Source of the DNA: Sphagnum compactum
Lineage: Eukaryota > Bryophyta > Sphagnopsida > Sphagnales
DNA length: 64,000 bases
Direction: 5' to 3'
NCBI GenBank assembly: GCA_965153455.1
Contig: OZ234494.1
Location: forward strand, 10,788,001-10,852,000
Shown: positions 12,741 to 26,489 of the stretch, piece by piece
How the letters are laid out: each line of letters begins with the position of its first letter
Position numbering within the stretch: the stretch's first letter is position 1
Translations under genes and position numbers: made by a program
Notes under the pieces: generated by a model
The model's database searches: none
Seen by the model: only the letters and a program-made list of their open reading frames with translations
What the model was told of the DNA's origin: nothing

Positions 12741-14241
12741 AACCAGCACCCAACAGTGTACCATGAAAGATGGATGGTCAGTAGTCAGGAAACAGTTTTC
12801 TGTTGAGTTCCAGTTCCATGGCTAACCATGGTAGTTAGCTCAATTGCTTTTTTCAAACTACATACCTACCTACTAACAACCCACAAGCAGGCTGTTAGAA
12901 GATAGGTAGTAAAGACAGCCCTTAACTATCTAAAAACCATCTAAAACCCATCTATTTACTTGGTAGTTAATTATTTTCGTACCTACCTACCTACCTATAT
13001 ATAAGACCTACTTCTTATACCATGGGTAACCAAGGTGAATCGAGATATTAACTCAGTTGAGCTTCATCCACGAGTGAGTCAAAAGGGGCATCCAAGTGGA
13101 TGGTGCGCTGGTGGGTGCTGGTTTGCTCTGGCCTTTCTCTCTGACAGGCCATCTTTTTGTTTTGGTACTGCGTCGTCGCCTTACGCCAAAACACTTGAAT
13201 CCAAACTCTGTCGGGTAATAAATGTCACCAGAAAAATATCATGTGAAGTAAATTCTGTCATGTAAGGTGCTACCCAACTATACACTAAGAGACCAACCGA
13301 GGGTGAACTACTGACCCACACACTCATGAGCTTGACCTTTTTGAGTGAGGCCTCTTAGTAGTGAATTCTCTTTAAAAATCTATCATTTTGGGGGCTTATA
13401 TTAGGCCCCAAAAAATTTAAGATTTTGGACTCAGAGACCCTGATTTAGACCAAGCCTCCGAGGTTTGAATACCTATTTAGAAGCAATTTAAGGGGGAATT
13501 TTGGATTTTTACCATACAAATGGGGTAACCTGTGAACAAAAAAGCCTAGGGCAGCTTTAGCACAAATTACATTACCTACTTTTAGAAACACTGAAAATTT
13601 CAAAAAAAAAAATTCAAAAGAAAAAAAAAATTGTTGAAAGAAAATGGAGATTTTTTTGGAATTTGCAGGAATATTATTATTATTATTTGAAATGAAATCT
13701 TCAAAATTAATTAAATTATTCAGCAGACATTGTGCTGAAGAGCTTGCCCATGTACTATGGTATTGGAATGTGACGACAGGTATCTAAACCGTAATACTAA
13801 ACCATTTCTGCCTGATTCCTCCCCCATTTGCTCTAGACCATAACATTGGGGTGATTTAGTAGTGTTAGGCGGACTCCACATATCTACAAACAATGGTCTA
13901 GTTTTTGATACCAGAGTTCGGATGGCACCATTGTTGATACTAGACGTATTGGCAATGATACCATATCTAATGTAAGCCTCTAAACCAGACCATATAATCC
14001 TTGCATCACACTGGGGTGAGAGATGAATGAATGAATGAATGAAGCCAGGGAGCATTTATATGCCCCCACTTTCTCTCTTTCTCTCATTTATATGCCCCAC
14101 ATGAACTGTGTTGTACTGGCTCCTCTTATTATGCCTGTCTACTGGACACAATCATCAATCAACATGGAAATACACGGATTCTGAAACATTTCAGAGTTGC
14201 TCACCAGACTGCAAGTCAAAACTGCAGTGCCACCAAGTAAC

Positions 14242-14281
<40 letters not shown>

Positions 14282-14939
14282 TGATCTTTTCTGGTAGATA
14301 CTCTGCTTTTGTGTAAAGGCATCTCCTGCTGTCTGCAAGCTGCAAGCTGAACATCACACAACACTCTTACGTTGTACAATCTATGCTGGGTACTTACTTA
14401 CTAGCTAGCTACTAGTTACTTCCATATGCTCTTCCCAAATTCAACTGACCCATTTCATGATGTTTCTTAGACAACTTAAGACAGCAGTTTTCAGTCCACG
14501 TCTACCATTTTTCCATATCTTCCTCCCATTTTCTTCCTCATCAAAGTTTGGCAAGTTTCACATCAATTTCCAGCAGGTTATCACGTTCTTGAAAGTGGCA
14601 GGTGCAGATAGGATGTACCCAAATTGGCAGACTTTGTTGGAAGTGGGCAGATACCCAATTAGCCGGGTTTCACATAGTTTGAAGCCTTCTTGTTCCTTCA
14701 AACTCATGGCAACAAAAATGACTAGCTAGGCTAAGTCCTTCAAACTGGAAGGCAATAATTCGATCAATGCTTTTATCCAAGGGGAGGCACTTCAAAAAAA
14801 AATCCTTCACAAAATTCTTAATCTTGAAAAAATTGTCATGCAAAACTTGTTTGTAACTTTTTTTTGGATAAAGGGTATGTGTTGGTCAATTCCTTTACTC
14901 TCAAACAGCATTTTTACTTGGCAAACAAAATGAAACAAA
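12741..14939. other. Spacer with microsatellites, no gene seen
   Basis: It contains small ACCT/CCTA tetranucleotide repeats (about 12980-13005), A-rich stretches near 13600, a GAAT/ATGA run (14024-14041) and a long (GT)n tract at 14249-14280. Open frames are short and include the microsatellite. None resembles a known protein. Confidence 0.6.
14249..14280. repeat. (GT)n microsatellite
   Basis: An uninterrupted run of about 16 GT units, likely polymorphic. It lies in the spacer between the two tubulin genes. Confidence 0.95.
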
Positions 14940-15150
14940 ATCCAATGTGAAAAAAAAATGCACCAAAGTTGCCAGATTTTGAGGAATTTGTTTTCCAAAA
15001 TCGGCATATTTAGACAATATGTTTCAGTAGGTTGCCAAAAATATAGCAGGATTCTTTTTTAAAAATTACTTTCCACTCAGACCTGTAGCCAAATTTGGCT
15101 AATTCCTCTTGTGAATGATCGCCAGTGTAAAACATCACAAAATTGAAAAA
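14940..15150 (+). repeat. Dispersed repeat family, copy 2
   Basis: The core at 15089-15128 (AAATTTGGCTAATTCCTCTT, then GTGAATGATCGCCAG) matches copies at 8661 and 29083. Similarity to copy 3 extends further upstream: both have 'gattttgagg' or 'attctgaggg' and 'catatttaga' blocks about 80-130 bp before the core. Confidence 0.7.
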
Positions 15151-15539
15151 GAAAAAACAACCCCTGCTCTGAATATTGGAGGAGTTTTGTCACTAGGCAT
15201 TTTCATGTGTTTATTCCAAGAATATATTATTTTCTGTAGGTATTTGTTGTTGGAATTCAATTTAATGTGAAAAGGGTTTTAATGTTTTTTCGTGTTTCAG
15301 TAAACAATTTTGAAAACCATTGCTTAATTATTTTATTTTATTTCAATTTTCCCCTTTTTCTTTTCAACTTCATGCAAGGTGGAGAAGTGCTGTTAATACA
15401 CTCGTGATTTAAATGGCACGATGACCACAAAACGGAAGGTTATACAACTTCAGAACCTGTTTGGGGATAATAAAGTTTTAAATTTGAGCTTCACTTTGAA
15501 AATGTGAGAAAGAGATAAGAATAATGGTAAAGGAGATGG

Positions 15540-17345
15540 AGCTTTATCAATTTGATAATATCCCACATTAACATATACTTGATGTGCCTTTTCATGTTAT
15601 TCTTTTTAAAGGTATTGAAATAATAAATTTTTTGGATAGTAATTTTCTGAATTACATACGTGCTCTACTTGTTCATCAGTTTCGGCAACAAACTGCTGAA
15701 TAATTAATTAAGTTTAAAATTTTAACTTCAGCACTTGGTTTTTTAATTCTGAAATTTTTGGCAAGCAATGGTTATAAAAAATAATAAACATATTCTTGTT
15801 ATGTTTCTGGGACAAATTAGTGTGTCTAGACTGTCTTAGTCTTAATTTCTTGAATGTTTAAGGTTTGCAATTCAAGCCCAACAATCAAAAACTTGCAAAT
15901 CCTTAATTTTATAATAATTATAAAAATTTCAGCACAAGTAACAAATAAAAATTCAAAATTTTTGCAAAATAAAAAATAAGTTAATTTATGCTGAAATCGA
16001 TCATGTGTTACGATATATAGTATGAATCACTTGAAACCATGGACTCTAGATAGATCTAGAGAATATATATATGTTAGAACCTTGTGACTTGGAAAAAACT
16101 TTGGTTTATGGAATATTTTCTAATAGTTAAATAAATCTTAAAATTCCAAATTTAAGCTTCGATTGAAAATGTGAGAAAAACATAAGAATGTTGCACAAAT
16201 TCTAAAACCTAAGCTTTGAAATTGGCTCAACAATTGCATAAGACTAAATGAAATCATTTGTTAAAATATTAATTGTTCTTATGTTGTGTTCCAAAATTGA
16301 ACAGTTACCTTTTAAGCATTGAGTGATTAATAGCATATTTCAATGTTGTCAATGAAAAGTTTAAGAGGTAAATTTCACTTAAATATTACATCCGAATAAT
16401 GTGTCAATTTTATTTTGAAATCATGTTGAAAATTGTTGGGAGCAATTAAATCCATACAATTCATCATTTGCAATATATTTCAATATATACCTTGTTGAAG
16501 ATGGTGTTAGTATGCATTCTTATCATCACTTTCATTTCATTTGCTTTAATTTAATATTCACTCCTTAATGATTCTTTTTAAATGTCTTAGCAAAATGTCA
16601 TGTTTCATTTTTACTCTCAAGAAATGAAAGATGTGTGTAAACAATTAAATTGATACATCATATATATTTCAATTCTAATACACGAACAAATACAAACTTG
16701 TATATAGTTTTCATGTTGCATTTTTTTTTTATTGCAAATGATTGATGTCACTTTCCAAGTTTTGGTTCCCAACGATGCATTAAGTTTTAAATTATTTTTA
16801 AATTGCCCAAAACTTTGATATTTGAAAATGCCACAAAAATTGCATAAGTCTAAATGAAACAATTTAAATTTTGTTTAAATGTTCTTACATTGTGTTCCAA
16901 AATCAAACAATGTGTTTTATAGCATATTTAGGCATTGCTAATGAAGAATTTAAAAGGTAAAACTTCATTTGCATTTCAATTTAATCCCAATAATGTGGCA
17001 TTTTTCAAGTTGCATTTTTAATATTACAAGTGATTGATGTTACTCTCCAAATTTCAATTACAACAATGAATAAAATCATTAAATTATTGATGAATTAGCA
17101 AAAGCTTTGACATTTGAAATTGCCACAATAATTGCATAAAAGCAAATGAAACATACCTAGAAACTATAACATTATTTTCCCCTAATCATCTACATGGACA
17201 TGAGAAAGCACATGTTATTTCTTGAAGAGGTATTGAAATAAACTTCGTTTGAAAAATATATATTCTGAATCACATACATACACGTATATATGGGCCACTT
17301 AAAACCATAGACTTTAGATAAATTTAGAGAATACAGTTAATGTAA
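15540..17345. repeat. Complex AT-rich repeat block with ~300-bp and larger modules
   Basis: A module with 'attgcataag-ctaaatgaaa', 'ttgtgttccaaaat' and 'tagcatattt' starts near 16216 and again near 16818, about 600 bp later. A second module ('tgttgcattttt', 'gattgatgt-act-tccaa', 'gccacaa-aattgcata') recurs near 16716 and 17008, about 300 bp apart. A pair containing 'ttgaaaccatggactctaga' near 16030 and 'ttaaaaccatagactttaga' near 17296 brackets the block. A 'ggtattgaaataa' module is at 15612 and 17229. The block looks like nested duplications of a non-coding element. Confidence 0.6.
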
Positions 17346-19199
17346 TATCCCAGCCAGTCTTAAAGAGAGAGAAAGAGAGAGAGAGTGTGTGTGGGGGGAA
17401 GGGGGGGGGAGGATCATACTTTAAATGTAGGTTAACAAGATGAACAAGGGCATTGAAGAAAGGAGGGTTCATGCGAGGCAATAGCCTAGGGAAAAATAAT
17501 TACATATTACATTTAATAAAGTTGTAGTTTAATCCCTTATACTAGTTGCAATATAATAGGAAATGTAATATCCTCTCACTCTTGAGGAGTAGGTGTAAGG
17601 TCCCACATGCACTTGAGGAGTAGGCATAAAAGACCCCCCCCTTCCTATTCCTCACAATCTACATGTTTAGGTTCATCATAACATTAACCTCATGCTTTAT
17701 GATGGGTGAAGTTTTACACATTCTTTTTTTTCTTTAGCAAAATGGGGAAGAAGGGTCAAGTTATCTTTTCCTTTCTTAACAACATGAATGGGTTGTTCAT
17801 TTGTATCATCATTAAATGAGTTGTGTAGCCTAATCAATAGTTGGCCACTTGTGACATCTCCATTGGTTTTTCATCTCTTCTTCTTCTAATCAATTTTGAA
17901 TCACAAAGGAAAAACAACTAGTAGCCTCTTCTTCATAAGCACCTTTTGATTTTGGCCACGACCAAATCTCACAAAAAAACACAAGCACCGCAAAATTTCT
18001 CCATTGCAAAGCTCACAAAAATTCATGCTCACACAAATTCCCAAGCACCCTAGCATCTGTCCATTGCAAAAGTTCACAAAAACACATTCTCACAAACATT
18101 CTCACACCCCCCAAATTTTATCCATTGAAATAGCTCACACACCATGTCAAAGTTTTGCAAAGAACACACATTTTGTGCCAATCACTTTATTTAAAAAATT
18201 GAATGCTTTTTATAGAAGGAAAAAATTGCACATTGTTGAAGCTCACAAAAAAATCGCAAGCTTCATACAATTCTTCTAAAACGCTTCACAACAAATTTAG
18301 TGGAGCTGGTGGTGATAGATGGGGTCAACATAGGAGTAGAGGGGATCAATGTGTTTATAGAGGAGGTCAACTCACAAATAGGAGCAATTGACGCAAGAGG
18401 GGGAGAGAGGTTGAAGTTGAAAAGGGATGTTTTGATTTCACTTGTTCTTTTGAGTGTCAAAGTTGCAAGTATTCGCCTACTTCCATGTTTGGGACTTGAT
18501 TGTCATGAATTGTAAAAAATGTTAGTGCATTTTGCCCTCTAAAATGGATGTCTTTTTCAATGTAGCAATTGCCATGTTGGTAAGGGCCTTTGCTTGTTGC
18601 TTGATTGCACATTTTTCAATTTTTGTGGCCTTCTAGTTTTTTTTTTGTTACAAGACAACTTTGAGGACATTTCTAGGTGGGAGCCACAACTACACCCTCA
18701 ACTACTTTTAATTCTTCTCAAATATATATTCCCTAAGCACTAATACATCTATTGCAAACAAACGTCTAGGCCTTTTCACGGACATTAGTTTTTCAATTCT
18801 ACGCTTTTGTTTAAGCTTTGTTCACCAAGGTATATCTTTGAGGAGAAACCAACAATGAATCAATATGAAAGACACATTCATCTTTGGACTCGTCCAATTC
18901 CAAAGCTTTTTAAAAAACATCCTCACTACAAACACCACTCCAAGAAAAGCCCCATAATTATTACAAAATTTGGAAATATCTTGTTGTTATTAGCCCCATT
19001 TTGTCTTCAAGCTCTTAGTTCGATGCTCTCCACAACTAGTAGGCTTGTTGTTGTAACGCACTCCTAGGAAGCTTGACTTTTTTGGCCATTTCCAATAATG
19101 GGATTGTTTTTCCTTACAATTGTTTTTTTCCTCCTTCAGAACAATTTTTTTCTCCCTTCTCACCCCTCTAGTTTTTCCATCTTGAGTTGCCATGGTGTT
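17346..19199. other. Spacer with (GA)n tract and ~60-bp repeats
   Basis: A GA/GT-rich tract with G-runs lies at 17360-17412. Three degenerate ~60-bp units containing TCCATTGCAAAGCTCACAAA or variants begin near 17999, 18058 and 18120. Short open frames to 18515 lack similarity to known proteins. No gene is supported. Confidence 0.5.
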
Positions 19200-19850
19200 G
19201 AAACACAAGGATGGCCTGTGAGATGGCAAGAGAAGATTTGCAGATACATAAATTCAGTCTTAGATCTGGAAGTTGAAGGTCCTGTACTGAGATCCAAGCT
19301 GACCAAACTGATTGCTGAAGCTACAACCGCTGGCATGTGAAGTTACATCCCCACAAGAGTGATGGTTGCCAGAGCTGAAGTGGTTGTGGAGTGATGAAGA
19401 TTGGTCTATGCATATCAAGATGACATGGTTCCAGAGGATATGCTGAAGAAGAAATTTTCATTGCAGATTGTATTGATCCTGCAATTATGAAATCCATTTG
19501 CAGAGCAAAAACATGGCAATGAGGGTTGCAACAACTCCAGCTTCAAAATGCGGTTGGAGAATTTGCTGCCAAATGAAGAACTTTTTACTGAAATCTTCAA
19601 CAGTAGATTTTTAATGGGTAAGGAAAGATCCCCATCATGTTGCAACAGGTGTTCACACTTGGTGTTCGCACAAGACGCATAGGCTCCTTCAAAAGCAACG
19701 AAGCTGAAAGTGCTGCATTCTAAGAATGAGCATTTTGCTTGCAGATATTAGAGAGGTGATCAAGAAATTGAGCACATGATCAAGGGGTGCAGCTGGAGTC
19801 CAGAGCACACCAAGTTCAGCCATGCCAGCTCCTAGGTGACAATAAGCAGC
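19200..19850 (+). pseudogene. Possible decayed coding remnant, family unknown
   Basis: Base composition is closer to coding than in the surrounding spacer. Reading with frame changes gives protein-like stretches, for example 'VLDLEVEGPVLRSKLTKL' (about 19256-19310), 'MVPEDMLKKKFSL' (about 19425) and 'RLENLLPNEELFTEIFNSRF' (about 19552-19611), separated by stops and frameshifts. I do not recognise the parent gene. It lies about 0.7-1.3 kb downstream of beta-tubulin copy 2. It could be a gene fragment or chance. Confidence 0.25.
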
Positions 19851-20528
19851 AGCATATGTGAACCTTACTGAAGCTACATTTGGAATTGAAAAAAAGATGT
19901 CATGCCACCACTGGAGAAACTATGTACCAATAGCAAACCCTATCCAGATAAGCAACCACTGGATCTCTACTAGGTCTCTACTAATACACCACTGAAGATG
20001 TGACAATGCATAAGAAGAGGGGTCAGTGGAATGCACAACCCAGGAAGCCAAGGGTAAGAGAAACTCCTGCCAACTGCACAAAGCAAGAAGAAACAACTAC
20101 CTAAACAACTACCCAACAACATACTTTTTATCTTTTGGGAAGTTGTGTATGGTGTTGAAATACAGAACCTCACAAAAGATAAAAACATTTGCGTGCAGTC
20201 ATGATTAGACCAAAGGCACTTGGAAATGTTTGACCATATCTTGAGACATTAGATGAGGGGTATCTCTATACTCTGAATGTCCAGGTTAACATCATTGGGT
20301 ATTGTCAGGTGATCATCCTTGCATTTTCAGTAATGAATCAAAAAGCACACAGGCCATTTCACACAAGAAAGGTAATAGAATAATGTATATGAAAGCAGAG
20401 TAGCAGTTTACTTGAAGATTGTGTTTCACATGCCACAACAAGAAATCCTTGTGGTTTCCAATACAGAAAAAAGGCCTGCCTTCACTATTACTCAAGATAC
20501 TTCAACATCTGCACATAGACACAGTACA
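19851..20528. other. 3' flank/3'-UTR of beta-tubulin copy 2
   Basis: Non-coding sequence lying 3' of the minus-strand tubulin. The part next to the stop (about 20330-20528) is probably the 3'-UTR. No independent gene is recognised. Confidence 0.5.
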
Positions 20529-22142
<1,614 letters not shown>

Positions 22143-22440
22143 CTTGGCAGAACGAGATCGAAACCCCCGCAGCAAAAACAAAAACAAAAGAACCCAAACC
22201 AAAGAAGCAGACAAACAAATGGGAGGCGCGAAGAAGAGCAGAAGTGACGACGAGATCGAACTCCCCGCAACGAAAGAAAACCCAAGAAGGCAAAGAAAGC
22301 AAGCAAACGAGGAGAGGGTAGAAGGAAGGCGCGAAGGAAGAAGAGAAGCGCAAGACGAAGTAGAAGACGAGAAAATAGAACAGATAAAGAAAGGCCAGCA
22401 AAAGAAGGGAAGTAGGAACTGCGCGGTCACATGAGTGACA
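22143..22440 (-). promoter_or_regulatory. Pyrimidine-rich 5' leader of beta-tubulin copy 2
   Basis: Read on the minus strand, the 300 bp before the start codon is strongly C/T-rich with TTTGTTTTTG and CTTCTTC runs. Long open frames on both strands here are artefacts of this biased composition. No TATA box could be fixed. Confidence 0.45.
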
Positions 22441-24428
22441 GCTCACCGCTAAAATCTACGCAATTTATGGATTCTTCGAAATGTCTCCAGTTTTGGTTCC
22501 ACTGAAATCTACATATTTTCTAATTACTTCAAGTGAGCTTATGGACCAGGTAACTGGCAACAGGTAGCCGCCGGTTACAAGTGAGGTAGCCGGCTACTGA
22601 AAGGTCGGGTAAGCCTCTTCTCAATATTTGATGTCCTGTTTGGACGACACAATGCATACATAGGAAAAGAATGATGAGAAAGTTTCGCTTGGTGAACACG
22701 AACATTCACCGGAGAACAAAATCAGAGCTTGAGAACCTTTTGGACCAGAGGTTTTTATGCACTAGATAACTGGCAAGAGGTAGTCAGTGAGATATCGAAA
22801 ACAGCTAAGGATGCAAGAGCGGCAAAGGTACTTCAAGTAATCGATGACATTAAACCGAAGACAATCAATCCACTGTTCAAGAGTGACAACATAACCCTCT
22901 TGTTGAGGGATGAGAAGTCGGGCAATCCACTGTTCAAGAGTGACAACATAACCCCTCTTCTCAATGGACCAAATTTCATAACCAATGTCTTGTCCAGATG
23001 ATGATGCATGCACGGGAACGGAAGGGTGAAAGGTTATACTATGCTTGGTGGAGGATGAATTAGAATGGTTCAGAACTTTAGGTTATGGTTTCAGAGATTT
23101 TTTTTGAACAGGGTTGTTCACAGGTAGATGGGTGTGGTTAGACTATGGTTACATTCTAAATGTGGAGTGCTAGGTATGAATGCACTACACAGGCTGTAAA
23201 TGAAGAGGATGAGAGGAGGAACCCAGGAGGCCACTTGGTGCAATTATTGTGGGAAAAAATTAATATCTTTATTTAATATTATTTTAACAATAATTTTTTG
23301 AGATTCAAATCTCTTTCAAACGAAACCCTGAATTTGTTTTTGAGTAGTAGGTCTGCCCGCGATAGGTCTGCCCCGCAGCATTGTCGCTTCCCTTCCTGAA
23401 GGGCAAGGGCCCAAATTCGAATTTTGAAAAAAGAAAAAGAAAAGCCTATTGTGTATATCTTGTGTCAATTGGTCAAAACTTAACGGATCTAAGAATGGGT
23501 CGGCTTGGAAGATCTGGACCATCCACGCGACAAAAAGATCGAGGTGCTCAGAAAAATTCAAAACAACGTAAACGATTTTTAGCCATCCGATTTCAGATCA
23601 CAGATCTAGATTCAAGACACACTTGCTAACGGCTTTTCAAGTTAGACCTCTCAATTTATTTCCTGATTTTAAAAAAGAAATTAATTTTGGGGGATCCGAC
23701 CGTTGCTCGGTAATGAGACATACAAGCGTTTTTCTGTTATGGTCAGGTCCAAAATCAATTTTTAAAAAAACATTTTAATTTGATTTTATGGTTTTCTTTT
23801 CACGTTCAAATCGGGAAAAACGCGAAAAGAAAGAAACGTTAATGTCTGGGGTGGCAGAGTAATGTCATAATTTTCTTTACACTTCATAATCTTCCGTCGA
23901 TGATCATACACACTCATAATATAGGTACTAAACGAAATGTGTCTGTTGAAACGAGTTTTCAAAAAATCGTTGAATCTGCCGCCCCAGAGCATTAATGTCA
24001 TGGAATGGCCTCGTCCTTGCTCATTACGACGTTGGGTGTGACACCTGGCTCACCCTAATAGGGCTCGTCTGTCGCCTTACTATGCATAATGAGCAGCGAT
24101 TTGACCATTCCAGAGTATGTAACGTCCAGCGCCTGCCCGTTTCATCATCCGCTCGTTTGGTCGTAAACAGATTCCGTTTTGCAGAAACAACGCCGCCGTT
24201 GTTGTCGTTGTTCCTCGCGTTGCATGCGCTCTCGCGTCTCCCTCCTTTACTCTGATTCTCAAGCGTTTTTTCTCGTGCGATCTTCTCTCCTTCCTTTTGA
24301 TACTGGATCTTTGTTGTTGTGTTCTTGATTTTCTTACATTTTGCAGTTCATTAGTAGTTTTCCCAGAACCTTTATTCTTTTTTGAACTGACACATTATTA
24401 TTGTTTCTTTTCTTCTACACACCTACAA
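22441..24428. other. Spacer with direct repeats
   Basis: Two 30-bp perfect direct repeats (beginning CAATCCACTGTTCAAGAGTG at 22866 and 22923) sit 57 bp apart. A larger diverged duplication brackets them: 'ggaccag-taactggcaa-aggtag' occurs near 22543 and 22742, and 'cttctcaat...gcatgcac...cttggtg' near 22616 and 22967. From about 23240 to 24000 the sequence is AT-rich without a gene. From 24000 GC rises towards the next promoter. Confidence 0.55.
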
Positions 24429-25115
24429 ACTCTTCACCGCACGCTTGCAGTCCCGTTTGTTCGTTGTTGGCAGTAATTCAAAACAAAGTTTGCGAGCTCT
24501 GCGTACTTGCAACTCTTGTCTTTTGGAGGTTCGAGGTGTGGCTTCACTCGTGTGGCTAAAGTTCTCACAGGTAAGTAATGACTATGTGTTCTGCTTTGTA
24601 CTCCTCCGATTCTACTCGATGCGTATCTATTACGATTACAAGACGTGACGGTTTTGGCTGCCATCTTTTTCCTTTTTATTCTTCTTGTTTTCTGTGGCTT
24701 GGAGGTCCAGAATTGGAAATGCCGTAGACTGTTGCAGAGAATAGGATCGTCGCGTTTCAGGCTCTTTCTTGCACCGCCATAATGTTTCTTTTCCTGTAGT
24801 CCAACAAACTCTTTACCGCACGCTTGCAGGACCGTTTGTTCGTTGTTGGAGCTCTGCGTTCTTGCGATTCTTGTTTTCTAGGAGGGTCGAGATCCGGCTT
24901 CACTCGTGGGACGGGCGGCTTCAGCTCAAACAGGTACGTAACTTGTGTGTTCTGCTCTGTACTTCTCCCTTTCTACTCCGTGTGTATTACGATTGTCAAG
25001 AAGTGACAGTTTGAACGACTGTTTTTGTTTTGTTTTCTCTTTTTTCGCTTTTTTCTGGTTTTTGTTTTGGAGGTCCAGAATTGGAAATGCAGTCGACTGT
25101 CGCAGAGAATAGAGG
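24420..25115 (+). repeat. Tandemly duplicated ~310-bp 5' leader exon/promoter unit
   Basis: Unit 1 (about 24429-24745) and unit 2 (about 24807-25113) share, in order, 'caaactcttcaccgcacgct'-type sequence, CGTTTGTTCGTTGTTGG, 'gagctctgcgt-cttgc', 'ggcttcactcgtg', a splice donor (CACAG before GTAAGT at 24571; AACAG before GTACGT at 24934), 'tgtgttctgct-tgtac', 'tattacgatt', and GGAGGTCCAGAATTGGAAAT. Each unit therefore contains its own potential first exon with donor. They lie upstream of the four-pass membrane protein gene and could serve as alternative first exons. Confidence 0.8.
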
Positions 25116-25602
25116 GATGCGGATATTGCGGATATTTTCCAGTAAACAGTTTTATCATTCTCAAACCGTTGTCAAGAGATAGTGTTCAGCTTTGCAAGAA
25201 CATAGTCCTCTGATACTGTAATGATGCCGTGAAGTTTTACTGCGTTCTGCTTGCTCAAGATCCAGGGCAAACTTCTACGTCTTCCATTTTTGTGTAACAA
25301 AACTTCGATGCAGTTTCGTAGTATGCGCTCAGAATGCTAGCAGCTCTCTCAAAAGAGAAATTGAGTGATCTGGTTTTCGAGAAGGCTGTTTTCAGCTCAA
25401 GAAGGGTGTTATGAGATGATGTCAGTGTTTCCAGACTAGGGCTTGAGGATGTGAACATCTCTGTCGTCTCAGTTGTGAATGACAACAGTAGAGAGAAATG
25501 TCAACCTTTCTGTGTACCCTACTTCAAGATCACTGGAATTGGCAATTGACATTTCTGGCAGAGTCACACAGGTGTGTGAAATTGGAAGGGAAGTCTGGAA
25601 TC

Positions 25603-26489
25603 ATGGCAGGGAGATCACTCAAAGGGCAATTGGCGTTTGTATCAACTGGCCTTCTCTCTATTTTGAACCTTCTGGCCACCATCGGAGGGATTGCAGGCAT
25701 TGTGATCATTTGTGCACTGGAGCATGCACCCAGCAGTATAGGATGGCTCTTGATTGTTGTAGGAGGTTTCACAGTGGCTTCAGGATTGATTGGGATTTTT
25801 ACAAGCAATCGGCGAGGTTGCTTCACATGGCAAGCAGTTCTTCTGATGTTTGCTCTTGTTGGTCTGATTTCGGCATCCTTGGTCATTTTCTTCAAGCCCA
25901 CTCTGGTTCTGCAACGGATGAATCTCAAAATTAGTGAATCCAGTGCCCGGAAGATCATGAAGTTTCAGGCTGCGATTTTCTTCATCGTGTTCTGCATTGA
26001 TGTGAGTGTCTTGTCATCGTTTTATCAATGGTTGCAATGCAACGATACTCTTTATTGTATACATCTCTTTCTTTTGATTTCACACAATTCAAAACATGTT
26101 CAGACTCTATTGCCATAATGCTGCTGCAACCAAAGTCTTTGGTGGGTGAAGTGCTTCTATTGGTGTGAAGTTTTGGTGAGTAGTTAGCTGCTGGACAGTC
26201 TCATTGGTTCTTCTTCACCTAATCTTTCAGTGGTTCATTTGTTCAGGTGATGGTCCTTATCCTTGGTACCTGTGTGAACTGCTGTGATCTTGTTGATTAT
26301 TATGAGGACCTTGAATTGGCAAACCGCAAGAGAGCTGACCTGGGACGCACACAAGCTGAGTCAGGTCGACGAGCATCCAAGAAAGAAGACACAAAAGCAT
26401 CTCAGCTGGCACAGAAAATGAAAGACAAGTATGGGAAGTGGACGAGTGATGGTGAAAGTAACACAAACAGGAGGGCCACACTTGGATAG
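25603..26489 (+). CDS. Four-pass membrane protein, uncharacterised
   Basis: Exons 25603-26001 and 26247-26489 give 213 aa with a phase-0 junction. Four hydrophobic segments are clear: about residues 10-38, 45-68, 76-98 and 115-145, the last spanning the splice site ('FFIVFCID' joined to 'VMVLILGTCVNCC'). The charged C-terminal tail (about 150-213) is rich in K, R, E and D and predicted cytosolic. The tetraspan layout with a Cys pair after TM4 (CVNCCDLVDYYEDLE) recalls small plant tetraspan proteins, but canonical tetraspanin CCG motifs are absent. An in-frame upstream ATG at 25498 would add 35 residues; I prefer 25603 because its context (A at -3, G at +4) is better and the protein then begins near TM1. 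A short upstream open frame starts at 25479. Function unknown. Confidence 0.72.

Noticed and set aside
14139-14379. Small minus-strand frames with poly-His/Thr
   Set aside because: The repeats of His or Thr come from the (GT)n microsatellite read on the minus strand.
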